Shown here one piece after another: positions 24,881 through 33,900 of a stretch of DNA of 37,895 bases. A program made the translations under genes and the position numbers. Every line of letters begins with the position of its first letter. The first letter of the stretch is position 1. Where the stretch lies: contig NZ_JXRR01000018.1 of the NCBI RefSeq assembly GCF_000829515.1, positions 1-37,895 of the forward strand, given 5' to 3'. The notes under the pieces are model-generated. The model saw nothing but the letters and a program-made list of their open reading frames with translations, had not been told where the DNA came from and did no database searches. Source of the stretch: Jeotgalibacillus campisalis. GTDB taxonomy: Bacteria > Bacillota > Bacilli > Bacillales > Jeotgalibacillaceae.

Positions 24881-25984
24881 TTGAAAAAAATTGCTTGGAT
24901 TTTGCTTCTTTCATCCACAACCTGGATCTTGGCAGCATGTAATACAGAATCTTCATCTGATTCAAATGAAAAGTTGGACATTTATACAACTGTTTATCCA
25001 CTTCAGGACTTTGCCGAGAAAATTGGCGGAGAGTATGTTGAAGTTGAAACGATTTATCCCCCTGGAGCAGATGAACATACGTACGAACCTTCCCAGCAGG
25101 ATATGATCAAGCTTGCTGAAGGTGACTTATTCTTTTATATTGGACTTGGTCTGGAAGGCTTTGTAGATAGTGCAACAGATGTACTAGAAAGCCAGGAGTT
25201 AGTAATGGTCCCAACTGCTGATTATCTGTCAGATGAAGAACTCGAAGGCAGCAGCGGTCATGATGAAGAAGAACATGCTCATGACGAAGAAGAACACGCT
25301 CATGACGAAGAAGAACATGCTCATGATGAAGAAGAACACGCTCACGACGAAGAAGACCACGCTCACGATGAAGATGAGCACACTCACGATGAAGAAGAGC
25401 ACGCTCACGATGAAGAAGACCACGCTCATGAAGGACATGAGGGACATGATCATGGTGATGTTGATCCCCACGTTTGGCTTGATCCAGTTCTTTCAAAATC
25501 ACTTGCAGAATCGATAAAGGATTCTCTTGTTAAAGCAATGCCAGAGCAGGAAGCGTACTTTAACGAAAATTATGAAGAAATTATTTCCCAACTTGATGAA
25601 ATTGATCACTCTTTTGAAGAGTTGGGGGAAGATGCTCAGCTCAACCAGCTTTTTGTATCCCATGCGGCTTATGGACATTGGGAAACGCGGTATGGCTTTG
25701 AACAAAATGCGATTGCAGGCATCTCAACGAGTGATGAGCCATCTCAGCGTGAATTAACTAAAATTATTGAGTTAGCGAAAGAAAATAATATTCAGCATAT
25801 CCTTTTTGAACAAAATGTTTCATCTAATTTAACGGAAGTCATTCAGCAGGAGATTGGCGCAGATGCTCTGCAGCTTCATAATCTTTCTGTTTTGACAGAA
25901 GAAGACATTGATAACGATGAAGATTATTTTTCTTTAATGGAAAAAAATATTGAAACACTTCGCACAGCCCTGCAGGCAGAATAA
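24881..25984 (+). CDS. Zinc ABC-transporter substrate-binding lipoprotein (ZnuA/AdcA-like)
   Basis: 367 aa. TTG start after GAGGTG. Lipobox LAAC gives Cys20, so it is membrane-tethered on the outside. Mature cluster A-I fold: H66 (ADEHTYEP), then a flexible loop (127-191) with eight His/Asp/Glu heptads, H197 (DPHVWLDP), H in SHAAYGHW and an acidic ligand near the C terminus (ILFEQNVSSN). The family captures Zn(II) for import. The Zur box upstream supports zinc. No permease or ATPase gene adjoins it, so it must work with transporter parts encoded elsewhere or act as a zinc-scavenging extra. A strong terminator follows. Confidence 0.92.
   Translation: MKKIAWILLLSSTTWILAACNTESSSDSNEKLDIYTTVYPLQDFAEKIGGEYVEVETIYPPGADEHTYEPSQQDMIKLAEGDLFFYIGLGLEGFVDSATDVLESQELVMVPTADYLSDEELEGSSGHDEEEHAHDEEEHAHDEEEHAHDEEEHAHDEEDHAHDEDEHTHDEEEHAHDEEDHAHEGHEGHDHGDVDPHVWLDPVLSKSLAESIKDSLVKAMPEQEAYFNENYEEIISQLDEIDHSFEELGEDAQLNQLFVSHAAYGHWETRYGFEQNAIAGISTSDEPSQRELTKIIELAKENNIQHILFEQNVSSNLTEVIQQEIGADALQLHNLSVLTEEDIDNDEDYFSLMEKNIETLRTALQAE
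25259..25426 (+). repeat. 21-base tandem repeat encoding His-rich heptads
   Basis: Eight 21-base units encode HDEE(E/D)HA, residues 127-182 of the zinc-binding protein; unit 6 reads HDEDEHT. Units differ mostly at silent third positions (CAT/CAC, GAT/GAC), so the protein repeat is more regular than the DNA. Copy number could vary by slippage. Confidence 0.93.
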
Positions 25985-25988
25985 ATGT

Positions 25989-26025
25989 AAGAGCCGATCT
26001 CATTAAATGGGATCGGCTTTTTTTT
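25989..26025 (+). terminator. Terminator after the zinc-binding lipoprotein gene
   Basis: AGAGCCGATCTCATT pairs with AATGGGATCGGCTTT and continues in a T9 tract. Confidence 0.9.
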
Positions 26026-26050
26026 AAGGCAACTTATGCAACTTTCACTT

Positions 26051-27151
26051 TCATTTTAACACCTCATGATGAATACGCACTTCCTCTACTCTTTCCCAGT
26101 CAATCTCCACCCCAATGCCCGCTTCTTGAAAAGGCTGCACGATACCTTGATTTACTTTCACTTCCGGTGTCGTTATATCCTGTTTCCAATAGCGTGCAGA
26201 TGAAGAGATATCTCCTGGAATAGAAAACCCCTTGAGAGTAGCTAAAGCAATGTTATGAGCTCTTGAAACACCAAATTCAAGCATTCCTCCACACCATACC
26301 TGTATGCCCTCCTTTACACAAAGATCGTGAATGCGGAGCGCTTCTGTCACGCCTCCTACACGCCCAATTTTTATATTTATAGCTTGGCAGCTGCCGAGCT
26401 GAATGGCACTCCAGGCAGCATGGAAGGAAGTGATGCTCTCATCGAGACAAATGGGTGTTTTTAATTTTTTTTGAAGCGCTGCATGTTGAACTAAATCATC
26501 TTGATGAAGCGGCTGCTCAATCATTTGGAGATCAAATTGGTCAAGTGCATCTAATTTTTCTTCATTTGAAGAGTAAGAGGAGTTTGCATCCGCTAAAATT
26601 GCCATATCAGGATACGTCTCACGGATGGCTTGAATTCGTTCAAGATCGTTTTCAGGTCCAATTTTCACTTTAACCCTTTTATAGCCGTCCTGCTGGGCCT
26701 GCTTTATTTGAGCGAGAATCTCTTCTGTCGTTGCTGCGCCTACTGCAATGCCTGCCAGAACTTCTTTTCTCGTTCCTCCAATTACCTGTGCAAGAGGCAC
26801 ACCTTTTTTCTTTGCGTAAAGATCCCATACTGCCATATCAAGAGCTGCTTTTGCCATAGGGTTCTTTCTGACAGCAGACATCCTTTTGGCCGCCTCTTCC
26901 GGGTGCGAAAAGGCAGTCTTCAAAAGCAATGGCGCAAGAATATCTTTTAGCATATGAAAGCACGTATCAACCGTCTCTTCTGTATACCAGGGTGTTGAAA
27001 AGGCGACTGCTTCCCCATATCCAGTGAGTCCGCTTTGATCATGTGCTTCTACTAGAATTCCTTTTCGTCTCGACACACTGCCAAGGCTTGTCACAAATGG
27101 GGCAACGAGTTCCATTTCAATGACATGAAGGTCAATTTGAATGATGTTCAC
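26051..27151 (-). CDS. menC: o-Succinylbenzoate synthase
   Basis: 366 aa enolase-superfamily protein. Dehydrates SHCHC to o-succinylbenzoate in menaquinone synthesis. Visible catalytic residues: K161 and K163 (RVKVKIG), metal ligands D188 (ADANSSY), E212 (IEQPL) and D237 (LDESI), and K261 (NIKIGRVGG). The GTG start overlaps the menE stop by four bases (GTGA), with GGCGGG upstream. Many relatives are promiscuous N-succinylamino acid racemases, but the men context decides the role. Last gene of the menE-menC pair; no strong terminator seen after it. Confidence 0.92.
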   Translation of the reverse strand: MNIIQIDLHVIEMELVAPFVTSLGSVSRRKGILVEAHDQSGLTGYGEAVAFSTPWYTEETVDTCFHMLKDILAPLLLKTAFSHPEEAAKRMSAVRKNPMAKAALDMAVWDLYAKKKGVPLAQVIGGTRKEVLAGIAVGAATTEEILAQIKQAQQDGYKRVKVKIGPENDLERIQAIRETYPDMAILADANSSYSSNEEKLDALDQFDLQMIEQPLHQDDLVQHAALQKKLKTPICLDESITSFHAAWSAIQLGSCQAINIKIGRVGGVTEALRIHDLCVKEGIQVWCGGMLEFGVSRAHNIALATLKGFSIPGDISSSARYWKQDITTPEVKVNQGIVQPFQEAGIGVEIDWERVEEVRIHHEVLK

Positions 27152-28605
27152 AGCATCCCGCCTTTCTTCAGTTCACGGCGCAGTAATTTGTTGGAAGCGT
27201 TTCTCGGAAGCTTGTCCATCCAGATTATTTCTTTGGGCACCTTGTACCCGGCGAGTCGGTCCCTGCAGTATGCCATGAGCTCTTGTTCACTTAGAGAAGA
27301 GACAGACTTAACCACATAAGCGACAGGCACTTCTCCCCATTCACTGTCTTTCCTGCCGATTACAGCCGCTTCTATGACAGCAGAATGCGAAGTAAGCTCT
27401 GCTTCAACCTGAGCAGGGTAGATATTTTCTCCACCTGAAATAATTAGGTCCGACCGGCGATCAAGAACATACAAAAAACCTTCTTCGTCTAGATAGCCGA
27501 TATCACCTGTATAAAACCAGCCATCTTTAAAGGATGATTCATTCGCTAATGGACGATTCAAATAACCTTTCATAACAGCAGGCCCTTTTACCGTAATTTC
27601 TCCTGCCATCTTTTCCCTGCATTCATTTTTTTCTTTATCTACGATTCTTATTTCATTCAGGAATAAAGGCTTGCCAGAAGATCCAATTTTTCTTTTGCTG
27701 TCTTCAGGTCCGAGTGTAGCAAATTGGGAGGTGGTCTCGGTCATGCCATACGTTTGATAAACGTGAATCTCATCCTCAAAGCATTTTTCCAAAATATGCT
27801 CAGCAGCTGGTCCGCCTCCTAAGAGCATGCAGCGCAAATTCGGATGATACCGCTCACTGCCTTTTACCTCAAGCAGCCTTGAGAGCATAGCTGCGACCAC
27901 CGAAATCATCGTTACGGTTCCCTCAGTTAATTCCTTGTGTACAGCCCCTTCATCAAACTTCTCATACAAAGTAACATGATTTCCATAGATGACACTTCTC
28001 ATTAAAATAGAATAGCCGCTTATATGAAAAATCGGGACAGCACATAGCCAGCGATCATTTGGGTCAAGCCCCAGGTTAATCGCAGCCCCTACTGCACTGG
28101 CAAAATGGTTTGCATAGGATTGCTGGACGCCCTTCGGTTTTCCTGTCGTACCCGAAGTGTACATAATGGAACAATTATCACGTTTCCTTTGAGGCAGTGA
28201 ATCGGATGATGGCGTCCGTTGTTCAATATTCTCAATATTATGGACAGGCAGCACTTCACGGCAACTTACTGCTTTATCATACAACGTTTTTTCCACAATC
28301 AAACACTGCGCCCCGCTGTCCATTAACTGAAACGACCACTCTTGAACCTGCAGCCGCGGATTGATCATCACTGCCTCAACACCAATTTTTTGTAAGGCAT
28401 GAATTAAAAAAACGGCTTTTGCTGAATTATGAATCAGCATTGCCACAGGTTTATCCGTTAAATGAAGAGATTGCAGTTTACGTGCTATCAGAACCGTTTC
28501 ATCAAGCATCTCTGAAAATGTCCAGACGGATCCCTGAAAGGATAAAGCTGAACGATCTGGCGTTAAGGCTGCACGTTTGGTCAGCCAATGACTGGTAGGA
28601 TTCAC
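27148..28605 (-). CDS. menE: o-Succinylbenzoate-CoA ligase
   Basis: 485 aa ANL-superfamily adenylating enzyme that activates OSB to OSB-CoA. Contains the phosphate loop YTSGTTGKPKG (149-159), YGMTETTSQ, the hinge motif YTGDIGYLDEEG, and the C-terminal catalytic Lys in PRNASNKLLRRELK. The GTG start has AAAGGGG 8 bases ahead; a longer frame up to 28671 overlaps the promoter -10 and lacks a ribosome site. Overlaps menC by four bases. Separated from menB by a terminator and served by its own extended -10. Confidence 0.95.
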   Translation of the reverse strand: MNPTSHWLTKRAALTPDRSALSFQGSVWTFSEMLDETVLIARKLQSLHLTDKPVAMLIHNSAKAVFLIHALQKIGVEAVMINPRLQVQEWSFQLMDSGAQCLIVEKTLYDKAVSCREVLPVHNIENIEQRTPSSDSLPQRKRDNCSIMYTSGTTGKPKGVQQSYANHFASAVGAAINLGLDPNDRWLCAVPIFHISGYSILMRSVIYGNHVTLYEKFDEGAVHKELTEGTVTMISVVAAMLSRLLEVKGSERYHPNLRCMLLGGGPAAEHILEKCFEDEIHVYQTYGMTETTSQFATLGPEDSKRKIGSSGKPLFLNEIRIVDKEKNECREKMAGEITVKGPAVMKGYLNRPLANESSFKDGWFYTGDIGYLDEEGFLYVLDRRSDLIISGGENIYPAQVEAELTSHSAVIEAAVIGRKDSEWGEVPVAYVVKSVSSLSEQELMAYCRDRLAGYKVPKEIIWMDKLPRNASNKLLRRELKKGGML

Positions 28606-28669
28606 TTCCGAAGCCCCTTTCCTCAATAGACAAATTAAATTAGCTGTTTCCATACGTTTTCGTACACCC

Positions 28670-28678
28670 ATTATAGCA
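28670..28678 (-). promoter_or_regulatory. Extended -10 promoter of menE-menC
   Basis: TGC followed by a perfect TATAAT on the minus strand, about 65 bases before the menE start. The -35 is poor, as usual for extended -10 promoters. Confidence 0.6.
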
Positions 28679-28753
28679 CCCAGAACTTCCTGCTACTGTA
28701 TTAAGTGACACAGGTACAAAAAAGAACCAATATCTCTCCTCCGATTCATCGTA

Positions 28754-28788
28754 CTAAAAAAAGCCTGCAGGATTTCCCGCAGGCTTGA
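28754..28788 (-). terminator. Terminator after menB
   Basis: AAGCCTGCGGG/CCTGCAGGCTT stem with T7 on the minus strand, 10 bases after the menB stop. It divides the men cluster into menFDHB and menEC. Confidence 0.9.
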
Positions 28789-28797
28789 ATGGTTACA

Positions 28798-29616
28798 TTA
28801 AGGAAAACGCGGGAACTGGCCAAAGTCTGGCTTGCGTTTTTCTTTAAAAGCATCTCTGCCCTCTTTTGCTTCTTCTGTCGTGTAATACAGTAATGTAGCA
28901 TCTCCGGCAAACTGCTGAAGACCTGCAAGACCGTCTGTGTCTGCATTCATAGCTGCTTTGATAAAACGAAGGGCGGTTGGACTCTTTTCAAGCATTTCCT
29001 CACACCATTTAACGGTTTCATCTTCAAGCTGATCCAGTGGAACAACCGTGTTTACAAGACCCATATCCAATGCTTCCTGTGCATCGTACTGACGGCAAAG
29101 GAACCAGATTTCTCTTGCCTTTTTATGGCCGATGATTCGTGCAAGGTAGCCCGAGCCATAACCTGCATCAAATGATCCAACGTTAGGGCCGGTTTGTCCA
29201 AATACAGCATTGTCAGCAGCAATCGTCAGATCACATACTACATGCAGCACATGTCCTCCCCCAATTGCATAACCAGACACCATCGCAATAACCGGTTTTG
29301 GAATTACACGTATTAAGCGCTGAAGATCAAGAACGTTCAAACGAGGAATCTCATCCTCACCTACATAGCCACCGTGTCCTCGTACACTTTGATCTCCGCC
29401 TGAGCAAAATGCTTTTTCTCCTACACCAGCAAGCACGATTACGCCGATGCTTGAGTCATCGCGTGCGTAAGCGAACGCATTGATAAGCTCCATTACTGTC
29501 TTTGGACGAAATGCGTTGCGTACTTCCGGACGGTTGATCGATATTTTCGCAATGCCATTGTACGTTTCGTATAAAATATCTTCATAGTTTCGTTCCTGTA
29601 CCCACTCTCGAGTCAT
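28798..29616 (-). CDS. menB: 1,4-Dihydroxy-2-naphthoyl-CoA synthase
   Basis: 272 aa, nearly superposable on B. subtilis MenB. Crotonase fold: oxyanion-hole SGYAIGGGH (114-122), [17 protein letters not shown] (141-157) with catalytic D150, and the C-terminal [12 protein letters not shown]. Closes the second ring of the naphthoquinone nucleus from OSB-CoA. AAAGGAGG lies 9 bases before the ATG. Last gene of menFDHB, 37 bases after menH. Confidence 0.97.
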   Translation of the reverse strand: MTREWVQERNYEDILYETYNGIAKISINRPEVRNAFRPKTVMELINAFAYARDDSSIGVIVLAGVGEKAFCSGGDQSVRGHGGYVGEDEIPRLNVLDLQRLIRVIPKPVIAMVSGYAIGGGHVLHVVCDLTIAADNAVFGQTGPNVGSFDAGYGSGYLARIIGHKKAREIWFLCRQYDAQEALDMGLVNTVVPLDQLEDETVKWCEEMLEKSPTALRFIKAAMNADTDGLAGLQQFAGDATLLYYTTEEAKEGRDAFKEKRKPDFGQFPRFP

Positions 29617-29653
29617 GAAAAGAAACCTCCTTTATATGTAGTGGACCAGTTGC

Positions 29654-30466
29654 CTAGTCGTTAATTAAAAACTCCTTTATTATTGTACCAAACTTTTCGG
29701 GTTGTTCCACATGAATTGCATGACCAGTTTCAGGAATCACCCATTTTTTTGCGTTTGGCATCCATTTTTCCATCTCATCTGCAATTTTACAAAACTTTTG
29801 ATCGAGTTCTCCAGTTAAAAGAATCGTCTCATGTTCAAGCTTTTTGAGGGTTCCCCACAAGGATGGCTGACTGCCGGTGCCCATTCCCCGCAGGCTTGCC
29901 GCAAGGTTTTCAGGCTTATTCTGCAGACGCTTTACACGTATTTGTTTTTGCAATTCAGATGCAAGTTTTTTTTGGGTGTTAAACAAAGGGATGTTTTCCC
30001 ATAGGTCTACAAAAGCAGCCATACCTTCTCTCTCAATAAAACGAGCGAGATTCTCGTCCTGCTGTTTACGATCTTCCCTTTGATTCACGCTTTTTAATCC
30101 AGGAGATGCACTTTCAAGAATCAACTTCCTTACTTTTTCAGGATACAAAGCAGCAAATGCAAGTGCAGTCCTGCCGCCCATCGAATAACCGGCAGCATCA
30201 ATAATAGGAATGTTCAAGTGCTCAAGAATCAAGCCAATGTCCCTGCAGACCTCCTCCATTGAAAAGCGTGAAGGGTCTTGCTTTGGCATAACGGTTTTTC
30301 CATGACCAGGAAGATCGATGGAAATGCATTGCGCATGAGCTGACACGATTTTTACAATCGAATCCCAGCTTGAGCTGTCACCCGTGAAGCCATGCAGAAA
30401 CAAAACGGGGCTGCCATGTCCTTCAATATGGACAAAATACTTTGCTTGTCGTATTGAAATCTCCAT
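29654..30466 (-). CDS. menH: SHCHC synthase (alpha/beta hydrolase)
   Basis: 270 aa. Eliminates pyruvate from SEPHCHC to give SHCHC. Nucleophile S95 in GYSMGG, oxyanion LHGFTGDSSSW (24-34), IDLPGHGKT, and a C-terminal His in PETGHAIHVE complete the triad. The ATG shares one base with the menD stop (TAATG), and CGGAG lies 7 bases upstream inside menD. B. subtilis name is ytxM. Unlike YtpA in this same window, its nucleophile Ser is intact. Confidence 0.94.
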   Translation of the reverse strand: MEISIRQAKYFVHIEGHGSPVLFLHGFTGDSSSWDSIVKIVSAHAQCISIDLPGHGKTVMPKQDPSRFSMEEVCRDIGLILEHLNIPIIDAAGYSMGGRTALAFAALYPEKVRKLILESASPGLKSVNQREDRKQQDENLARFIEREGMAAFVDLWENIPLFNTQKKLASELQKQIRVKRLQNKPENLAASLRGMGTGSQPSLWGTLKKLEHETILLTGELDQKFCKIADEMEKWMPNAKKWVIPETGHAIHVEQPEKFGTIIKEFLIND

Positions 30467-32193
30467 TACAACACTCCGCTGACAGCAGCTTTTACTTTTT
30501 CCCAAAGTGCCCGGTGCACTTGGACATTTTCATTCCGGTCAGTCAAAATTTCTGTTATGGTAACGCCTTTTTCGTTTTGTAATCCTTCAATCCCTGCTTC
30601 AACATCCTCAATCGATTCCAGTTTTTGATAAAAGAGTGAGTACAGCTTTGCAGCATGTGAAAAATCAAGAGATGGCGGTGTTCCAAACAGCGTTTCAAAA
30701 TGCACAGGCTCCGCTGCTTGCGGAAGGAAGGAGAAAATTCCTCCCCCGTTATTATTTAACACAATAATGTGAAGGTTCACGGGATGCTGTTTTGCAACAA
30801 GCAGACCATTTAAGTCGTGGAACAGCGACAAATCCCCGATTATTAAATACACTGGTTCCATTGTTTCAGCGGCAATTCCTAACGCAGCAGAAACCACCCC
30901 ATCAATTCCATTTGCCCCCCGGTTTGCCCATAAGGTAAACGGACCGGCGTGACGGGTCCAAAATGTATCAAGGTCCCGAATCGGCATGCTGTTTCCTGCC
31001 ATAACATGACAGTTAGCAGGCAGAGAGCGAAGAATACGGCCAATAACGGCTCCTTCATCTTTTTCATTTTGTGTATGGCGTTCAATTTCCTCAATGCTTG
31101 TTTGATTAATCTTCTTCCATAAGTCAAGCCAAGCAATAGCAGGATCTCTATCTGCCCGCGAAGAAATAGCCTCGCTGATGTTTTTTTCATCGCAGTCAAT
31201 GTACTCAGTTACAGAAGACAACGGATCCCGCCAGTCTGTTCCCTGATCGACAAGCAAATGCGGCACATCATTTAAAGGGGATAAAAATTGCAAAAGAGGT
31301 TTTGAAACAGGCATGGCACCAAATCGAATGATAAAGTCTGGCTTCAGCAGTTTTTTTATTTCATCACTTTTCAAAAAGGCATCATAGCCCTCAATCAGCG
31401 CGTTGCTTTCATACAGCTCGCTTCTTAAATGACTGAGCGGATCTGCAAGAAGCGGAAAACCTGTTTTGTCTGCCAGATTCAACAATGCCTGAGTGGCATG
31501 AGGATCATTCGTCGGTCCTGCAATAATCATTCCTTTTTCTGCTTCGTTCACTTGTTTGGATAGTCGTACTGCATCCTTTTCTGAAATGGTTTTTTCACCA
31601 GTCATAATTGAAACCGGGGTCTGTGTCTGCGCTGTCTTCCATTGACCCAAAACTGGAGAAAGCGGCTCTCTAAACGGAAAATTAAGATGAACAGGTCCCA
31701 TTGGAGCATCCATCGCTTTTGCCAGTGCTTTGACGGCTGATCTTGAGACATGCTGTATAACAGAATCCCGATCTTCAGGTATCGCCATATCTGAAAACCA
31801 TTTTACATGCTGTCCAAATAAATGAATTTGATTAATTGCCTGCGGAGCCCCTACTTCTCTAAGTTCATGCGGCCGGTCTGCTGTAAGCACTAAAAGCGGG
31901 ATGCGGGCATAATGTGCCTCAACCACTGCAGGGTAGTAATTGGCTGCAGCGGTTCCGGATGTACAAACCAGCACCACTGGACGGCCGCTTACTTTTGCCA
32001 TTCCAAGCGCATAAAAAGCAGCAGATCGCTCGTCCACGTTTACATGACAATCAATCTGCGGATGATCCTGCAATAAATAAGCGAGAGGAGTAGACCTTGA
32101 GCCTGGACTAATTACGGCTTTGGTCACCCCTCCATGGATTAATTGCTGTATAAACGTGCTGACATACAACGTTAACGTTTCCTGATGGCTCAT
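30466..32193 (-). CDS. menD: SEPHCHC synthase (ThDP-dependent)
   Basis: 575 aa, standard MenD length. Adds the succinic-semialdehyde unit of 2-oxoglutarate to isochorismate. N-terminal Pyr domain (SPGSRSTPLAY, about 30-40), central domain, and C-terminal PP domain with the ThDP motif GDLSLFHDLNG followed by NNNGGGIF. Start ATG overlaps the menF stop (ATGA), with GGGGGAA ahead; its stop overlaps menH. Cytosolic. Confidence 0.96.
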   Translation of the reverse strand: MSHQETLTLYVSTFIQQLIHGGVTKAVISPGSRSTPLAYLLQDHPQIDCHVNVDERSAAFYALGMAKVSGRPVVLVCTSGTAAANYYPAVVEAHYARIPLLVLTADRPHELREVGAPQAINQIHLFGQHVKWFSDMAIPEDRDSVIQHVSRSAVKALAKAMDAPMGPVHLNFPFREPLSPVLGQWKTAQTQTPVSIMTGEKTISEKDAVRLSKQVNEAEKGMIIAGPTNDPHATQALLNLADKTGFPLLADPLSHLRSELYESNALIEGYDAFLKSDEIKKLLKPDFIIRFGAMPVSKPLLQFLSPLNDVPHLLVDQGTDWRDPLSSVTEYIDCDEKNISEAISSRADRDPAIAWLDLWKKINQTSIEEIERHTQNEKDEGAVIGRILRSLPANCHVMAGNSMPIRDLDTFWTRHAGPFTLWANRGANGIDGVVSAALGIAAETMEPVYLIIGDLSLFHDLNGLLVAKQHPVNLHIIVLNNNGGGIFSFLPQAAEPVHFETLFGTPPSLDFSHAAKLYSLFYQKLESIEDVEAGIEGLQNEKGVTITEILTDRNENVQVHRALWEKVKAAVSGVL

Positions 32194-33596
32194 TGCATGG
32201 TTCCCCCTACCGCCCGAAGCATTGGCCGGAATTTAATCAGTGTTTCCTGATACTCACTCTCAGCATTTGAATCCTTTACCACCCCGCAACCGGCATAAAG
32301 ATAAGCGTGGCGGTCATGAAGCAAACCTGATCGAATAGCCACGGCAAATTCACCGTTTCCTTCAGCATCCATCCAACCTACAGGAGCTGCATAAAATCCT
32401 CTGTTCATCTTTTCTTCTTTTTGAATCACATCCATTGCCAGATGAGTCGGCGTACCTCCGAGCGCAGGAGTCGGGTGCAGGCGATCTACGAAATCCACAA
32501 CTGACATGCCTTTTTGAGCAATCCCTTTTACCGGAGTGTAGAGGTGCTGTATATCTCTTATTTTCATGAGAGCAGGAGAAGACGGCACCGTTACCTCCCT
32601 GCACAAGTCTTTTAGATTTTCGGTAATCATTCTTACAACAAGCTCATGCTCGTGAAGATTTTTTTCATCATTCAGCAAGAGATCGCTAAGATGCTGATCT
32701 TCCTCTAAAGTAGCTCCTCTTGCAATCGATCCTGCAAGACAAGTAGACAAGATATGTTCATCGGATTTTTTTACAAGTCTTTCAGGTGTAGCACCGATAA
32801 AACAGCTATCCAAAACTTCAAGTGAAAAAATAAAGCTGGCAGACTGATCGTCCCGCAATCGTTCAAGAACGGTATCTGATCTTTTCTTGCCATCAAAATC
32901 AACCAATATTTTTCTAGCTAGAACGACTTTTTCCATTTCACCTTTTTTTAAGCGCTTTACAACAGAAGTAAGGGAAGTCTTCCATTTGACCGGTTCAATT
33001 TCAGTCGTTTTAATAACAGAAACATCTTTCATGGACTCTTCTGTATCAGACAGCAGCTGGTTTCTCTCTTCCTGCATCCGCTCCCAAAGTTTCTTGGAAT
33101 CGTCAAATTCTGAGCAGACAATATTGCTTGTGAGAAAACAGTCCCCTTTAGCGTTAACTGTAAGCATAAAAGAAGGAAGCTGGAAATACCCATTGGAAAA
33201 ATTCGTCCATTCCAGCTCAGCTTCCTGTCTGGGATCAAAAGAAAAGCCTCCTACTGCTACCGGTCCCGTCCCTGCATGATTCTCTCCTGTACGAACCGCT
33301 TCCAACAGAAATTCATTCCATTGCTTCTTTATATCGATAAATCGTTCATTTTTTTTGTTTGAAGTAAAGGTCTGAGCGTTTCCGGCACCAACAAGTGTTA
33401 GTTCCCCTGTCCGATCCTGCCAAAAAGAGCGCTCTCCCTGGTACAGCTTGTACCCCGCTTCATAAAACTGCAGAGGGTCCACTTCGTCAATTAGCGTGAC
33501 TTGACTGAAGAGGACTTCCCGTTTGGACTGATGGGCAAGACTGATTGCACGTTCAAAAGCAGCAAGCCCATGTGATTGTTGTAAAATTCTCACCAT
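32190..33596 (-). CDS. menF: Isochorismate synthase (menaquinone-specific)
   Basis: 468 aa. Chorismate-binding fold: conserved C-terminal block from GGTPTHLAM through FYAAPVGWMDAEG, AVAIRSG, YAGCGVV to ESEYQETLIKFRPML. Converts chorismate to isochorismate with Mg. The ATG at 33594-33596 follows GGGGGG closely; a TTG four codons earlier overlaps that site. First gene of menF-menD-menH-menB, where every junction except menH-menB overlaps, so stoichiometric translation is likely. Divergent from menA. Confidence 0.95.
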   Translation of the reverse strand: MVRILQQSHGLAAFERAISLAHQSKREVLFSQVTLIDEVDPLQFYEAGYKLYQGERSFWQDRTGELTLVGAGNAQTFTSNKKNERFIDIKKQWNEFLLEAVRTGENHAGTGPVAVGGFSFDPRQEAELEWTNFSNGYFQLPSFMLTVNAKGDCFLTSNIVCSEFDDSKKLWERMQEERNQLLSDTEESMKDVSVIKTTEIEPVKWKTSLTSVVKRLKKGEMEKVVLARKILVDFDGKKRSDTVLERLRDDQSASFIFSLEVLDSCFIGATPERLVKKSDEHILSTCLAGSIARGATLEEDQHLSDLLLNDEKNLHEHELVVRMITENLKDLCREVTVPSSPALMKIRDIQHLYTPVKGIAQKGMSVVDFVDRLHPTPALGGTPTHLAMDVIQKEEKMNRGFYAAPVGWMDAEGNGEFAVAIRSGLLHDRHAYLYAGCGVVKDSNAESEYQETLIKFRPMLRAVGGTMQ

Positions 33597-33641
33597 GTTT
33601 CCCCCCAAAAATCACTGTTACGAACAAGTTTCTCTCTCTTA

Positions 33642-33671
33642 AAGATACACCTGTTTTTGTTATGATGTCAA
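33642..33671 (-). promoter_or_regulatory. Promoter of menFDHB
   Basis: TTGACA, 18 bases, TATCTT on the minus strand, about 46 bases before the menF start. Confidence 0.65.
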
Positions 33672-33764
33672 CGAAACACAACTGTTTATAACGCAGGCAT
33701 GTCGAGTGAATACATTGAATTATGCAACTCTTTCTTTTCTCATTTATTCTTAATAAAAATGCAG

Positions 33765-33770
33765 TATAAT
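33765..33770 (+). promoter_or_regulatory. Isolated consensus -10 upstream of menA
   Basis: A perfect TATAAT with only a weak -35 (ATTTAT at 17 bases). If used, menA mRNA would have a leader of about 125 bases. Confidence 0.3.
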
Positions 33771-33806
33771 AAAGATACTGTACATCTACGAAATTCAAGC
33801 AGGTCA

Positions 33807-33842
33807 TTGACAAAACAGCTTGCTTTTCAATACACTTGAAAA
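33807..33842 (+). promoter_or_regulatory. menA promoter with dyad over the -10
   Basis: TTGACA (33807-33812), 18 bases, TACACT (33831-33836). A perfect inverted repeat TTTTCAA-TACAC-TTGAAAA (33824-33842) is centred on the -10, so it could be a repressor site. The rest of the 304-base menF-menA gap holds only the promoters listed. Confidence 0.5.
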
Positions 33843-33900
33843 TGGACTTTTTTTGTCACAAAACGTTAATATATAGCTTTTTATAAGGAGAGAACAGCTT

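Noticed and set aside
25107-25517. Three overlapping open frames on both strands across the zinc-binding gene
   Set aside because: They exist because the 21-base repeat lacks stops in several frames. Their products are low complexity, have no ribosome sites, and the frame with lipobox and fold is clearly the real one.
30879-31199. 106-codon frame within menD, other register
   Set aside because: Shadow of menD; no start signal, and menD is intact over its full length.
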